This document shows, piece by piece, positions 20,749 to 33,280 of a stretch of DNA of 45,817 nucleotides. The notes below the pieces were generated by a model. That model was not told where the DNA came from and made no database searches. It worked only from the letters and a program-made list of their open reading frames with translations. The DNA is from Pelomyxa schiedti. Lineage: Eukaryota; Evosea; Pelobiontida; Pelomyxidae. Made by a program: the position numbers and the translations under genes. Within the stretch, counting starts at the first letter, position 1, and every line of letters begins with the position of its first letter. The DNA lies in contig JAHLWZ010000216.1 of assembly GCA_020536535.1 (NCBI GenBank), forward strand, positions 1 through 45,817. The letters are read 5' to 3'.

Positions 20749-23700
20749 CTATTCATGTGCGGCAAATGCTAATTGGTTGCTAGCCAGTCTGTAGTATTCG
20801 CCCTTGAGTGCCATGAGTTCATTGTGTTTACCCATCTCCTTGACTCTGCCTTCACCAACAACAACAATCTTGTCGGCGTTCTGTACTGTTGACAATCTGT
20901 GTGCGATCACAATGGTGGTTCTGCCTTGCCGTGCTCTGTCCAGAGCTTCCTGTAGAAGGCTTGTTAGGTTTGGAACTGCAAACTAGTGCAAATCTACTTG
21001 CACAATAGCCTCGCTCTCAGTGTCGAGTGCGCTGGTGGCTTCATCCAACAGCAAAATTTTGGGATCCCTAAGAATAGCTCGGGCTATGGCTATCCTCTTT
21101 CCAAATGTTAATGCACGAAAGAATTGGAGGCAAAGGCACCTGCTTCTGCCCACCGGAGAGCTGTGTACCCTTCTCACCAACGTCAGTATCTATTTAAGAA
21201 ACAACTTAGAGAAGCAGTGTGAGTTGAAGGAACCAAACCATAACCCATAGGAAGTGCGGAAATAAAGTTATGAGCGTTCGCCGCTTTTGCACATGCGATA
21301 ATTCGAGCCATATCTACCGTTTCCTCGTTTGGTAATCCCCTAGCAATATTCTCTTTGATGGTGCAGCCAAAGAGGACTGGCTCTTGGCTTACCAAACCCA
21401 TCTGTCATAGGCATCAGCATGGTTTCAATCAAAAAGAATGAGGATATTTTATACCTGACTTCTCAACCACTCAAGATTGAAGGAATTAAGTGGTTGGCCA
21501 TCTAAATAAATCCAGCCCAAAGGTGGGTCATAGAAGCGCTGTAGCAAAGAAATAATGGTACTCTTTCCGCAACTGCATCGAGTGATTTTGTGAAATCTTC
21601 TACAAGTGCATACCCACTAGATCCGACAAGAGCCACAGAACTTCCAGCAGGAACTTTCAGTGAAAAATCGTTCAACACGGTGACACCAGGACGTGTTGGA
21701 TACTGGAACGTAAGGTGCCGGAAATCTATGTTTCCTTCTACTTCATGCTATAGAAAAAGTCAGGTGACGATAGGAAACTGAAAAGTCAGACCGGTTTGTT
21801 TCCTTGAGGACTGTAAACATCGATCGGGGGATTCCTGTCCAGAAGGTTGTAAATGCAAAAGGATGCTATCTTTGCTTTGCTATAATCTGGCATCATGGCA
21901 GCAAGTTGAGTGCACAAAAGGGCACCAAAAGTGATTCCCATTTGCGCCTAAAGAGTTGTTAGTTGAGTTTGTTATTGTGACTAGACGGTACCTTCATAAG
22001 CTCCGTGAATGTTATCTTTCCGTCACGTACAAGAACACCGCCATACCAAAAAGCCACAATGTATAAAACATAGATATAAGAATTGGAAACAGCTGATCCG
22101 AGAGCATTGACCATACCATTCTGCAGACCTAAGTAGAATGGGAAGGAGCCTTGGACTGGGGATGGACCTACCTCGTGCCATTGGGGGAAGTAATTCTTTA
22201 TTGAAATGTTTGATGAACTTTGTTTCCTTATTCAGCATGGCAACAGTTCTTATACTCTCAATTGCTTGAGACGCGATTGTACCAGATTTTTCATACGCCT
22301 TCTTTATCTTTGCTGTCCCACTGTCGTCAAGTTAGTTTTCAGATATTCCAAAAAAGTTGTACCTGACAATGAATTTGGTTTGAATATAAACGCCAACCCC
22401 TATGAGAGGAATTAATGCCATTATCACCAGTGTCAGTTGCCATGATGCAGTAATTGACACCAGAACACCTGTTAGTAGGGAGGCTATTGCCGAAGACCCT
22501 GTTCCCAGCCGTGTTCCAGCGGCACCTGGTTTTATGTTAATTGTGGAAGTTAATTCATTGGCCTTCAACCATCCACGAGTGAGGCATCACTCGACAGTCG
22601 CGTAGAAAGTAAGCCGGTACTATTATCTTTGTCATCAAACCATCCAATATTCTGCCGCAGCATAGCAGCGAAACTCATTCTGCGCAGCTTCATTGTCAAT
22701 GTCTCACCATTGTACGTGAGGCACCCCATTTGTAAGACCATGACAATAAAAAATGCTACTCCAAGAACAACAAATGCAACTGACCAAAATGCAACATCAC
22801 CCTGTTTTGTCCAGATGAATAATCACTGCCGAAGGAGAAAATGAAATGAGGATACCTTATAGGTGGTGTTACCAGGATACCAACTGACAAGAACACCAAT
22901 GATTTCAGAAAACACAAGGGCGAAAAGAGGGAAGAGTGCTCCACCGATGGCGGCACAGAACACTCCAATAGAAAGTATCCTAATTCTACTATGAGGGGAA
23001 AAAAAATGAAACAGATTCGCAGTACCACCAGGTGGGTCTCATGAGACTGAATGAACGTAGGATCACACTGAAAGGTATTTTCTGTTCTGTCTAAGTGAAG
23101 GAAGGATAACGAGAATGTACCTCGGCCACAGATTTTTCATCTTCCTCCTTGTCTTTGAACAGGTTCTCTTTGACATCTTTCTCCTGGTTGGGAATAAGAA
23201 AAAATATACAAAACCCAACAGAAAACCTTGTCAATTTTTTTGCGAGCTATCGTTTCATCCTTGTTTCCAGAAAGTTGCTGGTTTTTGACCAGACTATGGT
23301 ATAAACCTTGCTTTTCCATCAAAGTTTGATGGTTCCCCGTTTCAACTACTTTCCCATGATTAAGAACTATAATCTTATCAGCATGTTGCACAGTCGAAAG
23401 TCTTTTACACAGGATATGAGAAAGTGCAAGTGAAAAAAGATACAGTACCTGTGTGCAACAATTATGGTAGTTCTCCCCTTACTCACTCTCTCCAGTGCCT
23501 CTTGGACTATACCTTCGCTTTCTGTGTCGAGTGCGCTTGTTGCCTCATCCAAGAGCAGTATTTTTGGTTGGGAAATTAGAGCACGTGCTATTGCAATTCT
23601 CTTTGTAAAGTTAAGTTGATGGAAAGGAAACTTCGCCTTTTGGCAAAGGGATATACCTGCTTCTGCCCTCCAGACATTTGTACTCCTCTCTCCCCTACTA

Positions 23701-26552
23701 ATGTATCATAGCCGTCGGGGAGCCGCGATATGAAAGAGTGCGCATTGGCCTGAAAGATGTCGTTATGTGAGCAGTTCCATTATGGGGGAATTTACTAGCT
23801 TGGCTGCTTCCATGATCTCCTCATTAGTCACATGCACATGGGAACCATAGCTTATGTTCTTTTTGATGGTCATGGGGAACAGAACTGGTTCTTGACCAAC
23901 CATGGCAATCTTGATTAAACATCCAGTGGGACAAGGAAGTGAAGATTCGAGTAAAATACCTGCGACCTAAGATAGGGCACAGAGATTGTTTTTACATCAT
24001 GCCCATCAATGAGGACAGCTCCACTTAGGGGATCATAGAACCGTTGCACAAGGGAGACAATGGTGGATTTTCCGCAACCACTTGGACCAACAAGGGCGAC
24101 TGTTTGCCTTTTTTCATCTTAGAAGAATCGCAAGTTTTCAGATGTACCCTTTCTCAATTTTGATAGTAATTCCTTTGAGTACTTTGGCACCTGGCCTGGT
24201 TGGGTAGGTAAAACGAACTGCTTCTATTGAGATGTTGCCAGATATTTCTTTTTTTTTTGAGAAAAAATTAGTTCTAGAGTGAAGATATACCTGGTTTTTC
24301 ACCAGCTTCAATGATGGGATTAATGAGTGATTTCCGGTGAATAATCTGGAACTCAGTTAACAAATTTTCTCAGTGGAGAGATACATTGAAAATTTCATAT
24401 GCGGCTCCTTGGGCCTCAGCTATGGCTTGTAGATCTGGAGCTGCCTGACCAAGGGACATGGCACCTGGGTGTTGGTGAGGATATGTAGTCTCCAAATGGC
24501 TTCAATACCCATCATTACAGCAAAGAAAACAATAAGTACCTACAGAAAAAATGAGTTCCTTCGAAGAGGGAATTAACTATACCTCTCCAGCAGTCATGTC
24601 ACCCGTTCGCACTAACTTTCCGCCATACCAGAACGCAAGTCCATATCTAAGGAAATCTGTTAGCTGATAATACTAGGGGAAAAAGCAGGAGAGATACGAG
24701 GAAAACAAGAAAAGCATTAAACATCCCATGGATAATCCAGCAACGAACCCTTTTCTCTTGCCCATTGCCAGAGACTGCTCAAGAAATGTAAGGTACCTTG
24801 CCCCTCGTTAAAAGGGTGCGAACTTTTCTGAAGCAAGTTGTACCTGCTTTGCTCTCGTTTTTGGGATCCAAAAGAAGTCACTGTCCTAATACATGAAAGA
24901 ACCTTTCCGTTCGTTAATATTATTACATTAGTTGCTGGTGTACCTCCTCCGCCACACCCCCAGCCTTTGAATAAGCATCTTGTCCTTTTTGTGTGAAAGA
25001 GCGCATCACAAAGGTCATAACGGCACCTGCACTTGGGTCACCTCCAGTTTGGAGAGATTAGTTTTGCCATACCGGATATTGCTAGTAGTGGGGTAACAGA
25101 AAGGATAACTAAGGCCAATCTCCAGCCTTTCACCAAGCCAACAATAAACCCCGCAACCAAACAGCCAATGTTTTGGAGAAGTATACCAACTTTTGGACCA
25201 ATTCCTTCTTGAATCTTTTGGGTGTCGCTGGAAAACAGTAGGTATGTGAAAGTGGTAGAAAAATGTGAATTTACCTTGCAATTCGTGAGGTAAGTTCACC
25301 ACTCTTTTGACTATCATGCCATCCAATTTCTTGGGAGACAATAGCTTCAAAGAACAAACTCCGAATTTTGGTTGCTTGGCGGGTAGCAGATCTGCCCAGC
25401 ATGTATATCTGTCACAGTGTGAAAAGCATTCCTGGTGGAAGGAGCTTACTTGTAAAAAGGAGAGGACGAGGGAAGCAGCTCCAATATATGCAAGTTTTTT
25501 ACAATTATCGTAAATGGAGTCCATATCCACTGTTATAGCAACACTGGAGAACGCAAAATCGCTTGTCATCACAAATGATGTCATTGACATCGACATCGAC
25601 TCTGTCTGTGAATGTTGAAAAAGTTCGTTTCAGTGGCTCTTGAAGAGGGAAGCATACAGACGGGCCAAATCCATCAACCAATCCTCCCATCAAAATCTTT
25701 TTGCAAAAATTAGATGCCAACTTAGAGTTTTTATAAATAGACATACAGAAAAAATAGGCATCAGGGATCCAAGTGCTAGTGCAGCTATAATGCCAACGAA
25801 GATACAAATTTTGTCCACAACATCAGAAAATTGGAAGAGTTGGCCAATTGAGACTGCTTTTCTCGCTTCTTTTTTACTCTAATTGTTGATTATTACATAC
25901 TTTTATCACTACGACTCACCACAGAGAATTTGTCCTCTTCCACAGGAGGCTCTACATCGAGAACAACGCAATCGTCCTCCTGAATCTCTTCACTTGGTGC
26001 TACACCTCCACTTATGCCTTCTGAGGCAGAAACTGGTACTGGACGTGCAGTTTGCTGTTTTTTCTTCCCAAGTTCCCTTAGCTCCACGCCAGAACGGCTT
26101 TTTGACTGAGAAGTGGAACGTGAACGTGAACGAGACCGAGAGCGAGACCGAGACGTGGAACGGGGTCTAGAATGGTGATGCTTCTTCTTCTTCCCTAGTT
26201 CACGCATCTCCACTCCAGAATGACTCGGTGACCGGGAGCGAGAACGAGGGGGTGATCGTGATCCATCTCGAGAGCGTGAGTGTAGCCGTGAGCGTAACCG
26301 TGAGGACGATGGGGTCCTCGACGGCGAGCACTGGGTTTCGGAGGAGGTAGATTTCGACCGACGAGAAGAGTTGTCAGACGATGCACTGCGCTTGCCAGAG
26401 GCCGTAGATCGAACAACAGAGCGAGATCTACTCAGCGAACGTGAGCGAGACGAGGATTCGCTCCCACCGCTTGGCTCTCTCCCCCTCTTTGACGCCGCAA
26501 CGTCCTTTGCCTTGCCCCGATCTCTGCGGCCTGTGTCTGTCGAGTCACTCAT
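20749..26552 (-). CDS. Full-length ABCB (P-glycoprotein-type) transporter with RS-repeat N-terminus
   Basis: Many short exons read TMD1 (about 24300-25880), NBD1 (about 23250-24200), TMD2 (about 21800-23020) and NBD2 (about 20760-21700). NBD1 has GPSGCGKST (about 24080), a Gln loop in MVGQEPVLF, signature MSGGQKQ (about 23670), [12 protein letters not shown] (about 23545) and an H-loop IIVAHR. NBD2 has GSSGCGKST split by an intron (about 21565-21640), [16 protein letters not shown] (about 21155) and [12 protein letters not shown] (about 21045). Both sites keep the catalytic Glu. The first exon (26552 to about 25923) is not part of the usual fold: about 210 residues rich in Arg-Ser dipeptides, with the block ELGKKK twice, and ending in an acidic stretch ([22 protein letters not shown]). 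It splices directly to [11 protein letters not shown], the standard start of TMD1. Expected to export lipids or hydrophobic compounds with ATP. Confidence 0.88.
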
Positions 26553-26956
26553 GATGGCTTACAAATGTACGAAATAATAGGAATTCGAAATCGCCACTTG
26601 ATGCGTTCTGCCCAAGGAACAATTTAATCAAATAATCAATATTTGGCTGGCAGGAAGAGATTAAGTAGAAAGAAAGGCCGATTTCGAAAACGAATTTGAC
26701 ATTCAAGCTAAAAAGTAAAGTAAATTTGGGGGCCCCGCAGCGTCCAGTTCCGTCCAGTGCCATCTTTGGATTCCTCCAGATAAGAATTATTAGATTGTTC
26801 TCGTTCATCTTTGTCAGATTGGGTACACGTGGCTTCTGAGAGTAATAAATACTACTGGGACTGAGGGGTGGGAGGTCCCAGTAGAGAGGCCTTTTTTTTT
26901 TCCTATCCTTTTGGTGGTGGCTTCTTGTTGTGGGTTGTGGTGTGTGTGGTTCCTTT

Positions 26957-28034
26957 TTAGTTCACTCGCCGGTAGCCTTGGGTTTTCCGGAATTTCACGG
27001 CAATCGCGACAGTTACGAGAAGCAGAACAATTAAGATCGCACAGACTCCAATTAGACCATAGGACACGTACTGTTTGGGTGATTAGAGAGGATGTAGGGT
27101 TGCATGGGCAAAATATTAGAAGAAAATGGATACAACCTCCCAGGTGTTGTCAGTAGTACAGATTGGTACACAGTCAGCCTCCACCAATGAATTGACAATG
27201 TAAGTTTGAATAACAGGATTCTGGTTTTGTTGGGATTTAAAATGTGGAAAAGTTCAGAGTGCTTACTCACATGCGGGGTAGGGCCATTAACCATGATCCA
27301 GTCCTGATCAGCGAGGTCACATATTCTGTGACTAGTGGCCTCAGGAGGGAACCTTTTTTTTTGGTGGGGTGGTTACTGGAAGAGAATTTATAAGGAGAGA
27401 GGAAACCATTCAGATGCCTCCCAGTGCACCATAACTTTAACAGGGCAGTCTGTCTCCCGTAACGTGGGTGTGGTAGATGCAACAACATGCATTTCATCAA
27501 AGTATTCTCTGGTCACATTATAGTACCTTTAAGAAAGAAAGCCGGCTTAGTTTGTAGGCTTTCCACCAAGAGAAACGAATGAAGTGGCAAGAAGTGGAAG
27601 AGCAACAAGACAAGAATCATGTACTCCAAAACTTCAAAATGGGGAGAGAGAGACAAGAAAGAAGGAGAGAGACAGACAGAAAGAAAGAAATAAAGAAAAG
27701 AAAAGAAAAACCCGGGTTACCAACTCTCAAAATCGGCCATGGTTGTCAAATTAGCCTCTGGGAATATGAAAAAAGCACCCTCAGGCACCAAAAGCGCCTC
27801 CAATTGGTCAACTGGCGCGTGCACGTCCAGCAAGTGGTACCACTGCGTAACAACGCTGTCCACGTCCTCCTGATTGAAGTCAATCGCCTTCTGCTCCTCC
27901 GACGACGCCGCCGCCATCGCGCCGCCAAAAGCGAGCGCCGACGAGCGCGTTGCGCACGCAACGAGCAGCGAAAACAGCAACAAAGTGGCGGTGTTTGTTG
28001 ACGCGGATCTACGCTGGGCTGCGTTGTGCACCAT
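26957..28034 (-). CDS. Type I membrane protein with SnoaL/NTF2-like ectodomain
   Basis: Start ATG 28034. An N-terminal hydrophobic signal (NTATLLLFSLLVACATRSSALA) is followed by a domain of SnoaL/NTF2-like style: VDSVVTQWYHLLDVHAPVDQLEALL, GAFFIFPE, LTTMADFESW, then after an intron of about 180 nt NVTREYFDEMHVV and VKVMVHWEAS. Later exons add DLADQDWIMVNGPTPHV and a Cys-containing piece SLVEADCVPICTTDNTWE. The last exon encodes a membrane span (LIGVCAILIVLLLVTVAIAV) and a short basic tail KFRKTQGYRRVN ending at the TAA at 26957-26959. SnoaL-like cones are common soluble enzymes or binding domains; one anchored outside the plasma membrane is unusual. The intron around 27555-27715 is an almost pure purine tract on the plus strand (pyrimidine on the coding strand). 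Function unknown. Confidence 0.7.
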
Positions 28035-28376
28035 TTCGCGACCGTCAGTTAATTATCCAATAAATGCAACAAGCGTTGTTCTCTTCGGATCTGGAAAGTG
28101 TTTCCGTGAAGAGACTGAGTTTTGGGAAATCGGAGATTCTGAGTCAGCCGTCCTCTGGGACTGGACCAAGAAGGATTCCGTGAGTGACCCTATCGGCTCG
28201 TCTGCGATGTTTTGTGGAACCGAGGCACGTAGCCGAGCTCCATCACATGATCACTTCCAAAGAAGCAGAGCGAATTCGCATTCGAGGAACTACATGTAAA
28301 CAGCTGTTCTGTATCGAATCGGGGCATTTGACCCGAAATTACAAGTGAGATCCGGGTGGCTGCGGTGGCTGTTGCG
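28035..28376. promoter_or_regulatory. Shared upstream region of divergent genes
   Basis: A 342-bp gap separates two start codons pointing away from each other, so it must hold both promoters. I see no clear TATA box or palindromic operator. Both neighbours encode secreted-pathway type I membrane proteins, so co-regulation is possible but not shown. Confidence 0.4.
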
Positions 28377-31300
28377 ATGCGTAGGGTGACCGTAGTAGTT
28401 GTAGCCTTATGTGCCCTGTTGAGTCACTTGTGTGTGGGTAGCGAGAGGGGTGATGAACAACTGGCGAGAGTGCGTTATTCGTTGTTGTTGGTTTTTTTTT
28501 TTTTTTTCCCCCTTCATGTTTCTTTTCTTGGGTTGCACACTGACGGGTGCATTGTTTTTTGTTTTTTGCTTTTCTTGGAAAAGGCATTTGATGCTGCTCT
28601 AATTTCAATGTATGCTGACAACACTATTAATGAAATCCTTCGTGCCAACGATGTGATGGGGTTCATGCAGGTTTGTTTTTGGGTTTATAACTTCATTGGT
28701 ATTTGGATCTATGTGTCTCACTTGCCCAAGGTGATGGATTGTATGCCAAACACTACACTGTATCAATATCCCGAGCCAGCAGAAGGTGTTCTTTTGGAGA
28801 TTTTGAATCGCGGCTATGTTGTCATTGGAGCACGCGAAAATTTTGCCTCTGCTGGCTATGCCAATTACAGTAACCCACCTAGTGGCGCGAATCCCGATAT
28901 TGAGCGAGAAGCTTTTCGAAGGTGGATACATTTTTATGATTTTTTTCCACTCTAATCTTTTAAAGGGTTGGAGAGCACTATGGAAAATCTCTCTATGTAC
29001 AGTACAATCTTAATTTCTCCTCTACTGATGCAGTTATGGTGGCGTTGACCAATTTTGAAATCGATGGTTCGCCAGAATTAGTTTTTTTAGAAGCTTATTT
29101 TAACTTCTGCTTTCAGCTACTGCTTCTAACTATGGTTATGGTAGTTTTACTGGTGGGCAACGGCGTTCACTTCTTTATCGGGGCTCTTGCTCCACTGTTG
29201 GGGAACAGATCTACATGGCCACCAATGCGTCATCAGGAATTTCTTCACACCAAGATCTATTAAACACAATTGCGACTGTTAATTTGAAATCTCAAGCGAA
29301 GGTCAGATCCCCTGCCTACTCTCCCTTTACAACCAACCATTGTACAAGCTAGGAGCAGTTGGAACATCATCCTTCCAAGCCATTCAAGAAATTTTCCTTG
29401 ACGCTGTATGCAATCAATGCACTGCCCATTTCTAAGTAACTGAAAGGTGGTTGTACAATACACAACTGACACAGTCGCTCTTTCCGATTTGGCAACTGAT
29501 CCGTCATTGCTGGCAGTTGCTGCTTTCAAACATGCTGTAAGAACTCTTTTCCTCATTTCTCCTTCCTGGCTCAAAGTCATTGCAGTCGGCTGTTGATCCG
29601 TTCATTTGGTTCAAACTCGAATTCATCATCCCTCGCGTAATGTTTTTCCGCCTAGAGACCTATGATGAAAATAAAGTGCACTGCAGTCTTGTTGGGTGTA
29701 ATAACACTAATCAACATTCACAGGTTGAGAACTCTTCAACACTTCAGTCCTGGGAAACTGGTAACAAGGCATTGATGCAGGCGTATGATGCCGCACTTAC
29801 ATGGTTGAACGCTCTTGAACGTGAAGAGGCAATATTCCTTCGCTACAATTTGACGATCTTTGGCTTTGGGGTACGTGTGAAAAAGGAAATAGCAGCCATG
29901 ATTCACTTAATTCAGGACTGCATTGTCAAAGAGGGAGCTTACCCTACACCCGAGTCTGGTATTCTTTTTCAAATTTGCAATTAGCTTCTTAAGTTTGTAA
30001 TAGTGGGCACCCTTTTCAATATCATTGATTCCCACAAGCTCAGAATAGGTGCCCCCAATTCAGCATCACCACCATTTTTTGATGGCACCGGCCTTGTGCC
30101 TGTTGGTGCCATTCCCGACCTCGAACGTGCTGTAACTACTTGGCATACCTTCTTCCCAGGCAACCCCAAATAACCAAGATAACATCAGGTTATCTCGTGC
30201 TTTCAGTACTTTTGATCCAATTCTTGTGGACTATCATTACTTCAATTCTACGGTCGCAATCTTTGATGCGTTGGAGTCTGGTACAATAGATGGTTTGCCT
30301 CTTTTCCATTCTGTAAACACCCACTGGACTTTAAGCAACTACATCATTCATGTTTGCGGGAGGTTCTATAAAAGACACCCCTCGAAGAAGAAAATTCCAG
30401 GCATCATGTGTCACCACAGTTAATTTCTTGTTTATATATTCGATGGAATACAGAAATATAACCTCTGAAGATGAGCTGTCACAATACCTCAATGATCACC
30501 CTGGCCTTTATGTAAGATGGTATTCCTCTCAGCATTACTCATGGGAATCTTGCAGATTGGCGGCTTACAAACAGGGAATGCGCAGATAATGTCAGTTTTA
30601 TACGGCACGCTTGTTGAAGGAGTAATTGTGTATTATGATATCCAGACCGCGTTTTTGGCACTGCAAAACGATTCTCTGGTTTGCTTTCAGTAATATTTTT
30701 GGTTTAATACTTATTTAGGCTGCGTTCCTTGGAGATGCTGACCAGGTAATCTTTCTTCCATGATTTCCTTTCCAGAAACGCCACTAAATTAAACCAATTG
30801 TTCACACTAACTTATCTTAGTCCACCTTACCTGTAGGTGTATCAACGTTTTCCACTCACTTCGTTTCTCCAGCATGCTCCTTTTTCAGGAAGGACAAAGT
30901 AGCGGGTATCAATTTTCCTACAAAAATAACCTAAGCAACAAACAACAGCTTGTGGAGACACTGTCGTTGATGAAAACCTTGGAGAAGTTTGTGAAGGAGA
31001 TACTCTTGGATGCCAACACTGCGTGTGTGAACCTCTATACAAGCCCACTGTACCCGTATCATCCACATGTGCTCTTGGTACTTCACCAGAACTTTCTTTA
31101 TTCCTTCACTAGAGGAAAATAAACAAAACAGCCTGTGGAGACACAATTCTCGACCCCGCCTGGGAAGAGTGTGACAGTGGGGTTGGCTGTTCCGGTGAAT
31201 GCAAATGCAAATCAGATTATTCACCAATGGATCCCTTGACTGTGGACTGTGACGAAGGTTTGCGTTTTTCTCAAAACACACAACGCACAACGGAATACTA

Positions 31301-31552
31301 ACATATCCCAACAAGATTCCTTTAAATCCATGGCCGCCATACTTGGTGGAGTAATTGGAGGCTTTGTTTTTATAATTGTTATGGCTGTAATTATTCTCCT
31401 TGCCTTTTTCCCTTACTTCAAGGCCAAATATGTGTGTAACTGTACTTCCCTTATTTCCATTGAATTTAAAACACCCACAGATCAAAGAAGGCCAACTTCG
31501 GCAACGATTTGCCATTTTCAAGTCACGGAGTTCTTCCGCTAGTGCCACTTAA
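28377..31552 (+). CDS. Receptor-like protein: two bacterial-type solute-binding domains, Cys module, one membrane span
   Basis: Start ATG 28377 gives a signal peptide (RRVTVVVVALCALLSHLCVG). Exons then read a first type-2 solute-binding domain: ILNRGYVVIGARENF, GANPDIEREAFRRVGEHYG, ALTNFEIDGSPEL, VGTSSFQAIQEIFLDAV and QYTTDTVALSDLATDPSLL. A second copy follows: IIDSHKLRIGAPNSASPPFF, GAIPDLERAVTTW, VAIFDALESGTIDGLPLF, and later STFSTHFVSPACSFFR. This is the order and motif style of bacterial family-3 solute-binding proteins, duplicated. Next is a short Cys-rich block (CGDTILDPAWEECDSG...CKCKSDY, about 31140-31230), one membrane span (LGGVIGGFVFIIVMAVIILLAFF, about 31345-31415) and a basic, Ser-rich cytosolic tail (RQRFAIFKSRSSSASAT). 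Likely a sensor or uptake receptor for small molecules (inference). Many exon borders are approximate. Confidence 0.75.
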
Positions 31553-31648
31553 ACAAACCTCAATTGTAAAGTAAATATTCCTAAACAATTCTTTTCCACC
31601 CACGAGTTGGGGCTCTTTTTTTCTAACAACTCTGTTACATTGTGGCAT

Positions 31649-33280
31649 TTAACTTTGGGATAGGAGTGTGCAAAGTTCAGTAAAGTCAGAGGGCAAAGGA
31701 GCCTCAAAGTGAACGGGTTTTTCTGTGACTGGGTGAACAAACGATAACCCCGTAGCATGCAACATCTTGTAGAAAATTAGTAAATTTGTTGAGATGTGTG
31801 GGTTCATACTTGCCTGGGTATGTTAACACCCTTTATTGGCGGTCTTTTGTTATATATGGAATCACCCACAATGGGGTAGTTTAAGCTTGCAAGGTGAACC
31901 CTGATTTGGTGCAGTCTGCCTGTCTTTGGGTAAGCACGAACCACAAAGAATCCGCGTGCTAATATCTTGTCCACTTCAAAGTCAGTGTGTGCTTGGCGCA
32001 CAGTCCCGCCAATAGGTTTCCCGGTTTTAGCTTTGCCATCTGGGTTGACTGCACACATTTCCTTCCGGTGGACGGGGTGCCTGGCAATTCCGGCCTCACA
32101 AGTGAACCTTTGTTGTATTGGGTTCCCTTGGCATATTGCTGTGTAGTGCTTGGCTATTGTACGGGAAAGGAACTGTTCACTGAGATGAGCATGAGCTGCA
32201 TCTGTCTTGGCAACAACGAGAACTCCACTTGTATTACTGTGGGTTGATTTAGTTAGACTGCCTTAGACATGAAATGTTCGTATGCAGTACATATCGAGCC
32301 TATGGCAAATCCCAGGTCTATGCGGACCACCTCCAGCAGCAAGTTTATTATTGCAGTGGTACAGAAGTGCATGAGCAACAGTACCGGACTCGTGACCAAC
32401 ACTTGGGTGTGTCGGCATACCTGAATTTGTTTGGAAAGGGCTAAAGTTATCATTACGATAAATCAATTCCATAAGGGAAAAGAGTCAGACCTGGAGGTTT
32501 GTTCACTATTACAATATGATCATCTTCAAACAGTATAATTAGGGAAGGAAGATTCTCCGGTGTGGCAATCAGCGTCGAGCAACACTCATCATCAGACCCA
32601 CCCTCATCATCGCTCTCGCGACTGACGTTCTTGTCCTTTGCAGAAGCAGATGTCTTGTGAGTAGTGGGCACGTCCTCAGGCAGAATGACATCAAACACCT
32701 CCCCCCCAGACACTCTTGTCCTGTTCAGAATCAGAACAAATTCCACTACTCAACGGAACGGGGAAAAAGCCACAGAAAAAGTCAACACTGATGCGCATGT
32801 GAGTGGCAATGACAATGACAATGTAAGTTCGAACTAGCATGCGACGTCACACAACCCCTTCTTCCAGCAAGCCCTTTGCGTTGCTGAATTAGCGCCACTC
32901 CCTTTCCCATAACTGGGCTTTCCCCCGGTGCCGTGCCCACGCTCTCCCTTCCTTCCACCCCGTGTAGTAGCACTCGATGTCGTAGCTGGTGTTGTTGCTG
33001 CTGCCGTGGTGGTGGTGGTGGAATCCACGTGGGGGGTGACTCTGCCCTCCTCTATCAGGCGGGCCGCCACGGCGCGGGTGACGCCGGGGCGCGACATGGC
33101 ACTGATCTCGCGGGACAGTGCGGCGTCGAGCCGCTCCCCGTTCTGCTCGGGGGGTATCCGCACTTGTACCACGGCGGCGGGCGTGCACGCACAGGTTGGT
33201 TGGGCACCGGTTGGCAGAGGAGGGCCGTCGGGAGGGGTGCGTTGTTCGTCGCTCATTTTTTTTTTTTGTTTCGAATTCAT
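31649..33280 (-). CDS. RluA/Rib2-type RNA pseudouridine synthase
   Basis: Converts uridine to pseudouridine in RNA. ATG at 33280 or, equally possible, 33256. An S4-type RNA-binding segment (GERLDAALSREI...VTRAVAARLIEEGRV) is followed by a Thr/Ala/Gly-rich insertion (about 32900-33040), SGGEVFDVILPEDV, an acidic linker, then the catalytic domain: FEDDHIVIVNKPPGLTLFP (about 32500), HRPGICHRLD (about 32300; the Asp of HRLD is the catalytic residue), SEQFLSRTIAKHYTA, GRLHQIRVHLASLNYPIVGD (about 31890) and a last exon ATGLSFVHPVTEKPVHFEAPLP. All RluA-family blocks are present. Compared with bacterial RluA it has the extra low-complexity insert between S4 and catalytic parts. It ends 97 bp from the convergent receptor gene. 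Confidence 0.88.

Noticed and set aside
27579-28001. Plus-strand 140-residue frame rich in Lys/Arg/Glu
   Set aside because: It is antisense to the signal-peptide exon and polypyrimidine intron of the minus-strand SnoaL-like gene.
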